From the NCBI RefSeq assembly GCF_030463565.1, contig NC_134656.1, positions 6,000,501 to 6,064,500 of the forward strand: 64,000 nt of DNA, written 5' to 3'. The notes beneath the pieces are model-generated. The model worked only from the letters and a program-made list of their open reading frames with translations. It was not told the DNA's origin and ran no database searches. Below, one piece after another: positions 51,366-63,589 of this stretch (position 1 is its first letter; each line of letters starts with the position of its first letter). Both the position numbers and the translations under genes were made by a program. This DNA is from Pelecanus crispus. Lineage: Eukaryota > Chordata > Aves > Pelecaniformes > Pelecanidae.

Positions 51366-53429
51366 CGGTGGGGCCGGCTCTGGGACCGCGTCCCCCGGGG
51401 TGCGCTGCCGGCCGGGGCCGTGGGCGGCGGGGCAGGAGGCACCTGGCGCCCGGAGCTCCCTGCCCGCCTCTCCGCTCTCCCCGGCCCGGGCAGGGCTCCC
51501 CCGCCGTGCGCTCCCGCGGTGTCCGGCCGGAGGCTCCGCGGAGGAGCCAGGGCAACGCCGCCCTGCACCCCTACCGCCGTCTGCCTGGGGAGGGGCGGCC
51601 GAGGGGAGCCCCGGCGGGGCCCGGAGCCCCGGGGATGCTGCCGGCCTGCGGGGCCGGGGAGGGCGGCCAGCCCCCCGCCGAGGGGCTTCCCTGAAGCCTG
51701 TCCCCCTCCGAGCAGTGTGTGGAGGTGCCAGAAGGGCTGGAGGTCCGCTGCTGAGCTGCCCAGGGCGGTGCTGGGCTGGGGCTCAGCCTCTGCCTCCCAC
51801 CCGAGGCTCCCAGAGTGGTGGGGGTCGCTTCCACCCCCGAAACCCTGTGGGGCTTCCCCTGTGCCACCGCAGCTTGCTCCTGTCCAGAGCGCCGAGCGCC
51901 GTGAGTGCTTGAGCTGAGCTTAGACCCAGGAAGGGCTCAGAGGTGATTCTCAGTGGTGTTTCACTGGGAATTGGGAATTATCCCTGGGAGGATCCAGCAC
52001 CTGCCCCAGCAAGGGACAACTTCACAAAGTAGTCTCCTGCTCCAGGGACATGCCACCGAGCCCCAGCTGCGCGGGCAGACCCTCAGAGCGGCCCAGACCA
52101 CATCTTTGTGGCTCCCTTTCAGAAAGGCGTCTTTCAACCCCACAGTTCTTGGAGCAGTTTCAGAAGAAAAGGTTCTGGCTTAAGTGACCATATGGGAGAA
52201 CAAAGACAACTGTGCTGTGAAAAAAGGCAAAATGATTTCTGTTGACGACAAGGAGCAGAGCCTGAAGGAGGCTCCTCCATGCTTGGACAGAGTATTTTCC
52301 TAGGAAATGCAAGGGAGACCCTTTGTTGAGGCTCTGCACCCCTGAACAGAAGGGGCAGGTGAAAGGAAGGGTGGGAGGGTGCCCCTGAGGCCCCCGTGCA
52401 GTCTGGACACTGGAAATCCAGACACCTGGGTTTCCTGCTGCTAGCTTCCTTTCTACCACTTAGTTTACTCATCTGAGGTTTTGGGCAGCAAAATGTCACA
52501 CTGACTTGCCCCTCCAGCTCCGGGCTTAGTTTAACAATCATTGGGAAAAGAATCGTGCAGTGACAGCTATTGGACATTATTTGCATTAAGTGTAAAGGAC
52601 CAGGCTACAGAAAGAAATCTCTAAGCAAAGTACTTCTATAGGGTTACTCTTCTGCTCTCCTTATGTGGAGTCTTTGTGATATGTTGTTCCCCAAAGATAA
52701 AGCTTAACAGGTTAAGAAATATGTATTTTCCTTCTCTATATGTTTTATATATATTATATATATTTATATGTTTTATTAGCTTAAGATCTGTTATACTGCA
52801 TAAGATTACTCACTTAAGCCTAATTAGAATACTTCTTTCTTAAATCTTCATACAAGTTATTTCAGTCCGATCTAATTTAAACCTTTTGCTTCTTCCATCT
52901 GATGTCAGTGAGAGAATTTCCATTGATTTCAGTAAGAACAGAAGCTGGACCTTAAAACATACATTTAAATAGCTAAGTCAGATCCAGAACTCATTAAAAT
53001 CAAAGCAAGGTTTGCCAGTGACTTCACTGTGAGCAAGACTGGCATTCTGTGTTTTGCATAAAACTGAACATCAGCATGAGCATGACACTAGTGCATAATT
53101 AGTTGAGAAAGCACTTTAGTTAGGTAACTGAATCTGATTTTGGAGTCTCCTCCAGCAAAGAATCACTCATTCCTGGAAATGTCCCCAGAGACTTGCTGAG
53201 TTTTACCTAAGCTTTCATTAAAGTCTTTACATTCCAATAACACCACGCTGATATTTTTCATGTGTAGCTTCTCCTACATGGCTTGAACATAAAAGATCTA
53301 TTCTTGCTTTCAGTGTTTATTTTTAAATTTGAAAATTGCGGTGTTGGGGTGAGATAAGATCAGCAGTTGCATTCAATTATGAGATTAGGAAGAGAATCCC
53401 ATAAATGATAGTAGTAGATTCGCTATAGA

Positions 53430-53467
53430 TACGTGTGTGTGTGTGTTTACACATGCATATATATGTA
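53430..53467. repeat. GT/AT microsatellite
   Basis: ACGTGTGTGTGTGTGTTT is followed by ACACATGCATATATATG, a compound alternating purine-pyrimidine tract within intron 1. It is a simple repeat. Confidence 0.75.
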
Positions 53468-55570
53468 CTTACTATTAAATTAACATCATTGTCTTTGGTT
53501 CAAATATGTGTTTGGGCAATGTTTACTTAGCTAATTTATTTCTACCAGGTTGGTGGTTTTTATTCTTCATTTCGCAAGCTGGCCAAAAAATCAGCAACTA
53601 ATGTATTATGCCGGATCGTGTGATATGACTCTATTTGTTCTTTCCATAATTATAGGTTAGGCATGTTTCAAAGTATATGGATATAGATAAAAACAGGGCT
53701 GAGATGTAAAAAAAGCACAAGTGAAAAAAATATCGTGTGGTTTCTATATTTTCCCCACAAGCACAAATTGTTGAGTAAGGAGATTTTCAAAAGCCAGAAA
53801 TTGCTGTGAAGAAAACCAAAGCTGGAATCCAGTGCTAGGGGAGGCTGCATCTGGCAGAACAAAGTTTGGAAAGAGATTTTGCTTCCAATGGGATCCTGTG
53901 TTTCCCCACAACATAGCATATGTCATCTATAAAGACAACACTTCCATGCATGAGATACAATCACTGCTAAAATCAACCTCAGAATTAGGAAGCACCTATA
54001 CAATGCTGTTACGCGATTCCTTCGGTTTTCTTATTTATTTGCCGAAGAAGATAAAGCTCTGAAAGAAGAGAATTCCTAACTTCATGGTTTTAAGATGGTG
54101 CATCTCAGATCTAATAATACCAAGAAACTGGCAGTGAGAATGTGAGAATTTTAATGTGTAACCCTTCCTCTGTAGGCTAAGAGTGCTGCCAGAAACTGAA
54201 AATATGATTCATAGAACAGCTCCTTCTCTACCTAGTTTAAATTGTGTAAGATCTGGGGGGTTAGTAATCTGCAATCTGTGGGGTTTTTTTTCTTTAAGGT
54301 GTTAAAAGGTCTTATGCTCTACAAAGGAAAATGAAGAAAGTTCTGTTTCTGTGTATTAGGAAAGAAACTCTGATGACTATTTAAAATGCCAAAGCTCCAG
54401 AGCATTAAGTGATAAGAGGGTTGAAATCCATCATTATTTCTGAGGTTTAGCAGGGTGATGGTGTGATAATCATGTTTTTCATACTGATGTTTTCTCATTT
54501 TCAACAAATAGCTTATTAAATCATCACAGTTTGAATTCAGCTGAAACAGAAAGCTGCAGTGAAGCTCAGCTCCTGTGGCACTGTTAGAAAGATATTTGGA
54601 TCAGTGCGACAACAGCTCTCAACTTACAACTGGTGTGATGGTACATAAATCAACAGAAGTCTCACCACTGAGTGTTTGAAGAGATTTCCTTGAGTTTAGT
54701 TTTTAAAATAACGCTTTAAACTTGAGTGTATCTCTTCGGTCGATCACTGAAAAAGTCCCCTATGGTTTTTACTGGGTTAATAGGAAACACTGACAAATGT
54801 GTGACATTTTGGCCCTAAGTCAAAGACAGAGATCCTTGGAAGCAGGCTTTTGCCCTGTACTCTGAGATCAATGTATACACCAAGCTCCCCACTGAGACAA
54901 TTGGACTCACCTTGTTCACACTCTTACCAACTCCACAAGTGGTGGATGCTGGCAGGTTACGGCTTTTAAGTGTCTCTCTTCCCCTGTTGATACAAAATCA
55001 CAATGATGTGTTATTTTTAAAGCTCTTCAGAGAAGCTTTTTCAGAGAAAAAATCATTTCTCCCAGTTAGACTCTCTGGAAAAGATGGATGAAAATATAAA
55101 TGACAGCAAAGTTTTGCTGCAGAAAAGCTCTTAAGTTTTGTTAGTTTTGAGTAGTGCGAGTCCCGTTATTAGATTATGCAGCGTGTAGGTTGAATGTCAA
55201 CTTTGATTTTAGCATCTGTCGGCAGTGTTTAAGAGAACTGGAACACATCAAAACTTGGCTAATGTTGACAGGCAAAACAGTAGACTGAAATTTCAGGCTA
55301 TCTAGAAACCACACCCAGACCCCAAAACACATGTTAGAAGTAACTTTAATTCTGTGCTTCAGCTGAACAAGTAACCTTTTTCTGTGGTCACTTGTGATTC
55401 TAAGTTAAACATGTGTGTGTATTTCTGGTGTGGGCTATGTATCAATTTACCACCTTTCTGGAGAGCTTTTTTTCTGAGGATACCTTCCACTATGACTGCT
55501 TTTGAATGCCCTTCCTTGGCTTCGCAGGAGCCAAGTAGCCTCAGACTATTAGATCCTATTAGATCCTATT

Positions 55571-55690
55571 TTTATTACTATAAACAGTATCCTTGCAGGA
55601 GTGCCAAGAATCCTGTTGTGTTAGGTGCTAAATAAGGAGAGAACAAAAGGATCGTTCTTGCTTTAGTGGGCTTATAGTCTAATTTCCTGG
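55571..55690. repeat. Possible ancient amniote interspersed repeat
   Basis: The segment holds 'TGTTAGGTGCTAAATAAGGA' and 'GGGCTTATAGTCTAA', close to a phrase pair that I remember from old repeats shared by birds, turtles and crocodilians ('TAGGCGCTGTACAAACA' and 'GAGCTTACAATCTAA'). Assignment to a named family is not possible by eye. Confidence 0.35.
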
Positions 55691-56095
55691 ACTTAGGTGT
55701 TCAATGGTGAGTACCTGACATTGCAGGGACCTACCGGGATTCCCAGCTGTGCCCAGCAGTTTAGTACCTATTGCCGTCGTTTATGTCTTTGTGCACCTAA
55801 ATGCCTTTGTGCATCTGGCCCATATTTCTAGTCCCACGGAGGCCAGGCAGCGATTTCAATGAGCAGGACGGGGAACAATATGTTTACACAGGAGAGCAGC
55901 TGTCTCCCGTGGGAGCAGGGAATTGGGACGGCTCCACGGCAGTGGGAGACTGAAAGGCCACTCAGAGTATCCCGCCAGCTCCCTGCCAAGAGCGGGTTAT
56001 TCCCTGCTGTACTAATGCTTTGTTCAATCCTTCAAAATCCTGCCAAGCAAGTGGACTTGCGCTGCCTACCAGATTGTGCCTCAAGAAGTTCACCC

Positions 56096-56360
56096 TGATA
56101 TACAAAACACATTTTTTCCTCTCTTCATTCACTCCCAACAGAACCTCTTTATTCACTGCAAGGAATTCCTTCCCTTCCTTGGTGTTTACGCTTTGTGAAT
56201 ATTTATAGGCTGTTATCATGTCCATCTTGCCCCAGCCGTCACTCAGCCAGGCTACATGTATTCTGTTCTTTTAATCTTGCGTCGTAACTCAATCCCTCCC
56301 ACCCCCTAATCATTTTTTGTTTTTCTGTTCTCAACTCCCGCCAGTTCTAGTTGCTCATTT
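56096..56360 (-). mobile_element. Ancient CR1-type LINE fragment (3' portion)
   Basis: The plus strand carries, in order, 'ATCATGTCCATCTTGCCCCA', a 'TTCTTTTAATCTTGCGTCGT' stretch, 'CCCCTAATCATTTTTTG' and 'CAACTCCCGCCAGTTCTAG'. This is the reverse complement order of an old CR1/L3-type ORF2 C-terminus (the block that in intact elements encodes the 'RRATRLI..LRGDMI' region). It is far more diverged than the copy at 39.6-40.6 kb, so it is an older insertion in intron 1. No open frame remains. Confidence 0.55.
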
Positions 56361-58600
56361 TGCTTTGGGTAAACGCTATATTTATGTTAATAGTATGTGG
56401 TGGGTGGTCCTCTCTGCACTCGTCGTCCATGTGAGTGATTTAGGCGTTCGAAATGAGGTTGGCATTTTATAGCCAAGCCATGGCCTGATTACCAGTTCCG
56501 CTCTTCAAAGCACTCCGGGAAGAAATTTGCTTAGCCATCACTATTAAAAATGGCCATGATAGCCACTAATAAAGTGTCTGTGCAGGGGTTCAAGGGAATT
56601 GCCAAAATTGCATGGGTGCTCCATACATTTGAAATGATGGTGTGCCATTAATTTTAAAACCATATGCTGTATTTTCTAGGAGTTTCCAGCTCATCTAAAT
56701 TAAGGAAGATAGATGTAATATTTCCCATTTGGTAAGAATATGAATTCAAGTGAGAATTTAACTGAGTCACGATTTTACCCTCGGGGTATTGTTCAGCCTT
56801 GGACTGAGTTGGTTTGCTCTTGTTTTTGAAAAGAAATGCTTTCCCCCGTGTGTTTTCACCAATCTCTCACGGTCTAGGTACCCAGGGGATTAGAGATCAT
56901 CTCACTATAGTCTCACCTATCTCACCAAAATAAAATTTAAACTTTCACCAGTGTTCAAGGAAAAAAGCTCTAGCATCGCCCTTCTTTCCCTCAGTTTCTT
57001 TTGCTTTTTGGTTATATATTTCTCTGTGCCAAACTTCTGCAGCAGTACCGATCAGAGTTTAACACAGGTCACAATGTGCTAGCGTAGCCTGAATCCATTT
57101 GCTTTACTTCAGTGCTTGCAGATGCTGAAAAAAGAAGGCACATAGCAATTGCCCCATTAGTTCTTACCTCTCCTGATTAACCATCCCTCTCCCTCTAGAC
57201 TCTGTCCTGTCCTTGTGTGGAGGTAGTGAATTGTTGCAGGGGAGCACTGTGATTTCTGGCTTTGGCTCACAGCAACACCGTTCTCAGCACTCTTGTCTGC
57301 TCTCCTGGACCCCCCGGCTGGGCTGCCTGGCATGGGGCTGGCAGCAGGACAGGGCTCTGAGCTAAGGGCTGGACACCGCTGAGCTGACCACAGTGGTTGG
57401 GCCAACGGGGGCCATCGGGCCCCATGGAATTGCTCAGCTGTTCTCCAGTAAATCTTTTGACATTGACCAATTTAGTTGTGCAAAAAGCATATGACTGCTC
57501 TTTCTAAGCCTGTGCAATATCTTCTGGGAGGTGGGAGGGAGAAATACAAAGTGAAATGGCTCCTGTATCTGTCAGGACAGCAAGTATGTGGTGAGTAAAG
57601 CTCTGTTGTGTAATTAAAAAGCATAGCATTTTGATTAACGTTAACTGTAGGAGATCTCTTGGGAAAATGTACTCACGTCCACCTCTGGTGCTTTTATTTG
57701 TCTTCACAAGTCCCTTATGCCAACTCTTACATGTCTTGCTTAGGTCCCTCCATTTGGGAATATCCTGTATCCCGTTTCTCCCTTGTATCCCTTCATTCTC
57801 CAGATGGAGTGTCTACTGTCAGTTTATGGGGATGGGCATTTTCTGAATAAGGTGCTGGTGCTGTGTTGGTATGGTCATGGGATCTTCCCTGTTTATGGAC
57901 TCCAACGAAACTGGGCTCAAGCCCCATTTAAGGTATTAGGCCTGGTTTTCTTCTTTGAGGCAAATGGCTAGAGAGGGCAATCTTTAGAAGCCATTTTATT
58001 TAAGTGTAGTTTATACTGAAGAAGATCTTTGAGGTGCAGGAGAGAATACCTTCTCCCTTCTCCCCTTCCCTACCACAAACCCCATCTGTCTTCTCATCTA
58101 TTGCTAGACATGACACTTATAGGAGAAATAAATGATTCTGTGATTCCAAGACCAAAATATTTACTTCTCTAGTGCCTTAAAAACCTCCAGTCAACTCACC
58201 ACAAGTGCTTCACTATTTTAAGGCTGGACATGAGACAAATTAGGCAATGATCACAGCCTCAGCATAAAGCTAGGCTAAAAGCCACAGAATATGGTGTCTG
58301 AACCTGTTTGCCAATATGTTGAAAGTATGTGGTGAAAGTATGTTTTGAAGATTTCTCTAAAATCCTGAGCTGCTTAGGAATTTTGAGTCGGCTGAGTTCC
58401 CTCTTATGATTTGCAGAATTTCATAATATTTCGTATTATTCAATTATGCTGTGTTATGCACAAGAAGCTCAAGGTGATGCTCTACAATGATAGCTAACAT
58501 GTAATACGTTTATTCTGCCATCCTTGAAAGAGTAACTGAGAAACATCTAGTGAATTCGAAGCATTTTACAAATAGCATGAACTGAGCATCAGACTGGTGA
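56361..58600. other. Intron 1, no gene seen
   Basis: AT-rich with frequent stops in all frames. A possible CR1 3' tip in plus orientation (GATTCTGTGATTCCA near 58133-58147) is the only repeat hint and is weak. No exon with splice signals and family similarity was found. Confidence 0.45.
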
Positions 58601-58609
58601 AACAGCTAT

Positions 58610-58740
58610 GTGTAATTATTCCTGTTTTACAGACAAATAAGAGAAGGGACGAATAATAGAAATACTTTTCCAGAAGCCAAACAGTGCTCCAGTGAAAGCG
58701 CTGGCATTCTCCCTCCACCACTTGACCACATTCTGGCTTC
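58610..58740 (-). repeat. Possible MIR/CORE-SINE-like fragment
   Basis: The order 'CCTGTTTTACAGACAAATAAG', then 'CTTTTCCAGAAGCCAAACAG', then 'GCGCTGGCATTCTCCC' follows the layout of a reverse-oriented MIR-type SINE ('TTTACAGATGAGGAAACTGAG', 'CTTGCCCAAGGTCACACAG', 'GAGCTGGGATT'). Divergence is high, so this is tentative. Confidence 0.35.
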
Positions 58741-58794
58741 AGTTCAGGGAGGCATTACTAATCAGGAAAAATGCTCATGCACTGGCTTAATTTC

Positions 58795-58844
58795 AAGCAC
58801 ATGCTTAAGTTTCACTGAAACCAATTAGACTTAAGCATGTGCTT
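58795..58844. repeat. Long-armed palindromic dispersed repeat
   Basis: AAGCACATGCTTAAG at 58795-58809 and CTTAAGCATGTGCTT at 58830-58844 are perfect 15-nt inverted repeats separated by 20 bases that include TTTCACTGAAACC. The arms continue with weaker pairing outside. The phrase is one that I remember as dispersed in sauropsid genomes (CTTAAGCACATGCTTAAG facing its complement). A second, half-site-like copy lies at 43496-43520. It could be a palindromic MITE or a LINE 3' segment. Confidence 0.7.
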
Positions 58845-61119
58845 AAGTCCTGTCCTGAGCTGGGTTCAGTTTGCAGATAGGCAAATTGCAAAGTTCTGCT
58901 GTGATACGGTTTTCTACCCCCAGTGGGTTATATTTAAGTTTTATAACTTTGTAATATCATAATATAAAATGTATCTCTTCCCACAGAGTTGTTCTCTTGG
59001 GAATGCCTTATTCTGAGTGAATTAAAAGCACCACTAACTTAATCTCCACACAAATGCAAGACAAAATGATTTGCTAACTACAAACATTTTCTTTGCTTTT
59101 AAAAGAATGTTTATTCCTTTAGTGGCTAACCCAAAATCCATTCTGTGTGCTCTCAGGAGGGAAAAATGTTAAAGAAACACTATTTTGCTCTGTTAATGAA
59201 GTCTGTGAGGATAAGTATAATTCACTTATGCAGAATATATTGATATGTTTCTTATCGTCCATTTCATTCCAGTCTGAACATTCCTCAGAAAATATCAAAG
59301 GTTTTATGTCATCTCTAAATGAAGAAATGTGTAATGCTCCATGACTTCAGGCACTGATCTTATCCCTGTGAACGGGTGACTAACTGAAACATTAGAATTA
59401 TAAATGGGAATAATAAATTCTGGCCATAGGAGGCAATAACATGTAACAGATTAAGCAATCTAGTTCTGGAGAAGAGTTGATCTACAGTAACTAATTTGGT
59501 GCAAACTGTAATGTATGCATTTTCTCCTCCATTTATAAAGAAACAGATGTGTGACTCAACTTTGCTTTTTTCCAAAGTCAATCTGCTTGGAGGAACACAA
59601 ACAAGATTTGTTTCCAACAAGGCATATTACAGTATTTCTCTCCCGGTTGGTATTTTTTCCTTTAAAAGTGAGAAGTGGGTCTGAATCTGGAGCATACAGC
59701 AGTTATGTAGCACAACCTCACTGGCAGGCTCTCATTTTCAGGCTTGGCCATTGCCTAGGAATCTTTCGTCTTAGTTTTACCAACAATTTACTTTGCAAAG
59801 AATTTCCAGTTCTGCCTTTCTATCATTTGATGCTGTGGGTCTGATTTTTCTGCAAGTTGCTTGTACAAATAAGTGTGTGGAATAGTTATTCAGTATTTGC
59901 TACTGCTGTTGTCTCAAGGCTTGATCCAGTTTCTGCTGATTCCAGTGATCAGCCGCTGTTCCTGGTTACTGGCATTCCTAATTGCCTGAGTGCTTGTGCA
60001 GCCCCATTGCTCAGAGACTTCGGGCCAGTACTTTGGATGCAGCACGCACCAGAAAGCTGGAAAAAGATACTGTTTTGTCTAGCTGCTGTACTGAGGAGCT
60101 CTCTGGAAACGCTTGTGGTTAATCGATACAGACAGACGGGATAACGAGTGAGTGGAAGAGATCACAGTTGGGGATTTTTTTTTTCATTTTCCTATGAATG
60201 AGTATTTTTGTCTTGAAGATGAATTGTGAATAATTCCTTCCTCCTGCCCAAGAACTCTATAAAGCAGTTAATTTGCGTCTCTCTTAAGATGGAGAGAGGA
60301 GCTGCTCTGATGTGCTTCACCAGGGGCTGAGTAACAGAGTGACATATGAGTGACAGCCACTTTATGCTGCTCTTGGAATAGAGATGTGCCCTAACTACAG
60401 ATTTTAGGACTGGAACTGAACTTTTCCAGCTTGAAAGGATGTTTGGGTCTGGTGGGGCTGGGCTGGAGTATTTGAGAGAGAAAAGCAGCCACAAAATTTG
60501 GACATGAGCCAATAGCTTTTGGTTTGAGGATGCATCCAGCTTGGAGTCTTGTGTACAGTTAAGTAAGACAAAATCCCTAGGAATTCCCATAATGTCAAAT
60601 ATTTACATGCGGGGGGCTTTTTCTTTTTTTTTTTTTCCCAGGGAGTTTGATCCTGATTTTAAAAATTCCCTTTTCTATTGAATGTGTCAAAATGTAGTGA
60701 TCGTGTTGCCAAAGTGTCTGTGCGCTCAAACAATGTAGACTTTTAGTATTTCTGCCAAAAGTAGCAATAAGGGTTTAGTCAAATATTGAAGCTTCTGGTG
60801 CAATAAACGCACACAGAGAGCAGTTAGCGAGTTGAGAGTAGGGCTATATTCTGTACTGTTACTTCGGTATAGCTATAGACTACACTGACACCTCCAGAGT
60901 CTCTCTGTAGTTTGTAGAGCAAATTTGACCCTTATAGTCCAGTACCTCTAATACAAATACAGTTATTTTTTAGTTTACTGTATTCTCTAGGATAATGATT
61001 TCATGTTTGGTTTAGGTGTAATTCAGTTTGGACTATCCTTGTACTGAAGGCTCTCCAAAAGCTTTGCCAGTAATTAGGCCTCTTGATAGGTCAGCCAGGT
61101 GAAGCTTGACATATTTTGC

Positions 61120-61255
61120 AGGTGAGTGAAAAAAGATACAGGAGTAAGGAGCATGCAGGAGTAAATTTGCCCAAGGCCACAGAGCAAAGTCATGGCAGAA
61201 CCGGGATGAGGAAGCAGGGCTCCAACTCCTAACAGGCTCTACTAACTGGGCACCC
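61120..61255 (-). repeat. MIR/CORE-SINE-like fragment
   Basis: The plus strand contains 'TTTGCCCAAGGCCACAGAGC', 'GGCAGAACCGGGATGAG' and 'CTCCAACTCCTAACAGGCTC'. This is the familiar order of a reverse-oriented MIR-type SINE core ('TTGCCCAAGGTCACACAGC', 'GGCAGAGCCGGGATT', 'AGACTCCT..GTCCAGTGCTC'). MIR and related CORE-SINEs occur as old fossils in amniotes including birds. The tRNA-derived promoter end is not clear. Confidence 0.6.
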
Positions 61256-63289
61256 ATGGGCAGCCTGCATGGACGCTGCAGCTGCCAAATTAAAAGTTTA
61301 ACTAATAGCAATGGGTTTTGTCATCCAGTATTTTTCCCTTTTCATATGAGGACTCACAGGAGCTGCTTTTTGGGAAGCACTGGTACAATCAATTGTGAAG
61401 GAGCTGCTCGCCACGACCAGCCCTTGAAGATGATAAAACCAGTACAATTGTGAGTCTGCTCCAAAAAGAGCCCTTAACACTAATAACGCGTCTTTCCAGC
61501 TAGTTTATGCACTCCGGTGCATAGTGAGGTAACAGAAGATCCAAGGCCAGTTTCACTGGCCTTTAGGTAGGTAGGCTGCTGCTGTTACTGCTCTCCTGCT
61601 TCGCTGGGGGCTTCACTTGCCATGTGTTTATTCCCTTTGTGGTAGTTTCAGGGTTTGCGTGCTCAAATCTACACAAATACATTTCAAGGACACTGTTACT
61701 GTGACATGTAAAAATTCTGCAAACGGCAGTGCCATAGTGAAGTGACTCCAAATTTGTCCATCAGATGTAAGTCTTAACTTATATATTACTAGATTGGTAA
61801 TAAAATACTATTTGAGTGGAAATCTCTCTGCTTTGCCACATGTTCAGGAGCCTCTGACTTGCACAGCAGACGTTTAATTACCGAGTTCCCATTTGACTTG
61901 GTCTAGGGATTGTATTTGTGGCAAACATGGACACTGAAGATTTGTAACAGGGCTTTAAACCTCTCTGTGTGTAGGATGCGTTGATGCCAGGGATGAGAGG
62001 CTCCTGTCTTGGAATAAATTGGCTGTGGGAATTGGAGGAGCCTCCCCGGTAGACCCCAGCTGTGAATCTCACCCTGAGTGTTCATATTTGTGTTATATCC
62101 CGAGCTTGCGAGCCAGGGAATTTTGCTGATGTTGCTCAGCAGCTCATAGTCTTGCCCGTAGTTTGCGGCATATCCGTATGCGCTAGCTTCATCTGCAAAC
62201 ACTTCGTGTTAGGAAGATGATGGCACTCTCCAAGCCGGGCTTGGACCCGTCACGCTCTCAGCTGTCACTTCTCTCACATGCAGGCAGATGGCTGGGGTTT
62301 CTCTTCCCGGTGAAGGGGCTGGTTTAGGCAAATCTCCCTATAAAGATCACAGGATGGCTCAGGTTATGTAGAAGTATGTATGTGGCACACAGGGACTAAG
62401 AGGAGCAGTTGTGACTCTGTGTCTTGATCTCCTTGACTGAGGCACGGGGTGTGCCAACGTTTAGCATCCTCACCCTGTGGGAAGGCGATACATACACATT
62501 AGATCTTTCTTTCCAGCTGACAGGCAGGCTGGAAAGCAACCTGTGTCCTGACCCTTGGTATGGAGTGAATAACAGTTGGCTTGAAGATGTCCAGCGCACT
62601 GCTAGGCAAATTGCAAAGTACAGCTAGAGCGAGTGAACCCCGGCTGGGCCCATAAACCCCCGGCAGCCCTGGGCCGGGCTGAACACCGTGAGGCCGAGGG
62701 CCAGCGGTACGATAGCAGAAAATCGGTGGCATTTCAGGAGGGGCTTCACTGAGAGCTCGTTTTGTGGTGTCATAAAGAGGCAAATCCCACGTTTCTTACT
62801 GAAGCAAACTCACGATGAGCGCAACAGAAGTTTGCTTAAGTAAAGAGCGAATAACATATAGGAATATACATACATATATATGCGTGCATGTAAAGGTCTT
62901 CAGGATTTAGCTGAGTGTTCACACATTCCCTAAGCCAATAACATCCGTTGTTATGGGAAATGAGGTAAGTGACAGAATTACTGTCCTTATGGCGGGCGAC
63001 AGGCGAGTCTAACGTTCCCATGCTGTAATTCCCTGTTTCGGTTACTGCTTCAACAATAGCTTGAGAGGGAGAGAACACGAACAAAGAGCACTCAGTGTTA
63101 TTTGGAGATTTCATCGAAAAAAGAGTTGGATTCAGATGAGACCCAAGTTGGAAAACAGTAAAATAAGTAGTAAAATAGTGTCCCTAACTAAGAGCTTGCT
63201 GCATAGCTAACGCGGTTGGGGGTTTCGTTCTCTTAGCTAGCTCTTGTAGCGAAGGCAGCCAAAGGCGTTTTTCTAGGCGACGGCGTGTG
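61256..63289. other. Intron 1, 3' portion before the CpG-rich exon 2 block
   Basis: No exon or named repeat was recognised. A short AT/GT tract lies near 62860-62895. GC rises from about 63290. Confidence 0.5.
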
Positions 63290-63540
63290 AGGTGTTTCTG
63301 GGTGGGTGCGGCGGGCCGGACGCCCAGCGCCGGGCGCTCGGCAGGAGGCGAGCGGGGCCTGGGGGGACCCGCCGGGACCCGCGCTCCGCCTCGCCCGGGG
63401 CCGCAGCGCAGCCCGCGAGGCCGCGTACCCCGGGCAGCCGGTGCCGGCCCCCGGCACAGCCCCAGCGGGACCCCGGCCCGGCCCCGCCGCGGAGCCGCGC
63501 AGGGCGGGAGCGCAGCCCGGGGCGGCCGGGGGGCGAGCCT

Positions 63541-63556
63541 GGGGGGGGGGGGGGGG
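63541..63556 (+). repeat. G16 homopolymer
   Basis: Sixteen consecutive G bases about 140 bp upstream of exon 2. Runs this long are hard to sequence, so the exact length may be an assembly estimate. Confidence 0.9.
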
Positions 63557-63582
63557 CGCAACCTCCGCGCTGCCCCGCGGTG

Positions 63583-63587
63583 CTGAC
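63583..63587 (+). promoter_or_regulatory. Candidate distal branch point for exon 2
   Basis: CTGAC matches the yUnAy branch consensus with the A at 63586, 112 nt before exon 2 begins at 63698. From there to the acceptor CAG at 63695-63697 there is no other AG dinucleotide, as expected when a distant branch point is used. The nearest alternatives are CTCAC at 63637-63641 (58 nt) and CTCAC at 63682-63686 (13 nt, probably too close). Confidence 0.45.
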
Positions 63588-63589
63588 GG

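Larger units (their letters stand above)
49650..51915. promoter_or_regulatory. CpG-island promoter region of APCDD1L
   Basis: GC content and CpG density jump abruptly relative to the AT-rich flanks and stay high over about 2.2 kb. The island contains the coding start at 50878, GC boxes (CCCGCCCCGCC at 50692-50702; GGGGCGGG near 50945 and 51041), a TATA-like TATATAGA at 50627-50634, and two minisatellites. A TATA-like box 250 bp upstream of the ATG together with a CpG island allows either a focused or a dispersed start. The transcription start was not determinable. An antisense divergent transcript could share the island, but nothing here proves one. Confidence 0.75.
51920..56095. other. Intron 1, AT-rich portion
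   Basis: No coding exon. An AT-rich run lies at about 52735-52780 and a GT/AT microsatellite at 53430-53467. Between about 52900 and 53055 there are repeated degenerate phrases of the type CCATTGATTTCAGT and GTGACTTCACTG that resemble the dispersed amniote repeat seen at 20.7 kb. Around 55571-55690 the phrase 'GGGCTTATAGTCTAA' and its surroundings resemble another old amniote repeat. None is well enough preserved to name. Confidence 0.5.

Noticed and set aside
50561-51917. Frames of 157-335 codons on both strands in the CpG island
   Set aside because: High GC removes stop codons and the 11-bp array adds repetitive residues. No domain, and they overlap the exon 1 start and intron 1.
52100-52190. 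Alternative APCDD1L exon in intron 1
   Set aside because: A short open stretch exists, but without convincing splice sites or family motifs.
58133-58147. CR1 3' tip in plus orientation (GATTCTGTGATTCCA)
   Set aside because: Only about 15 bases resemble the CR1 tail and no CR1 body is visible upstream.
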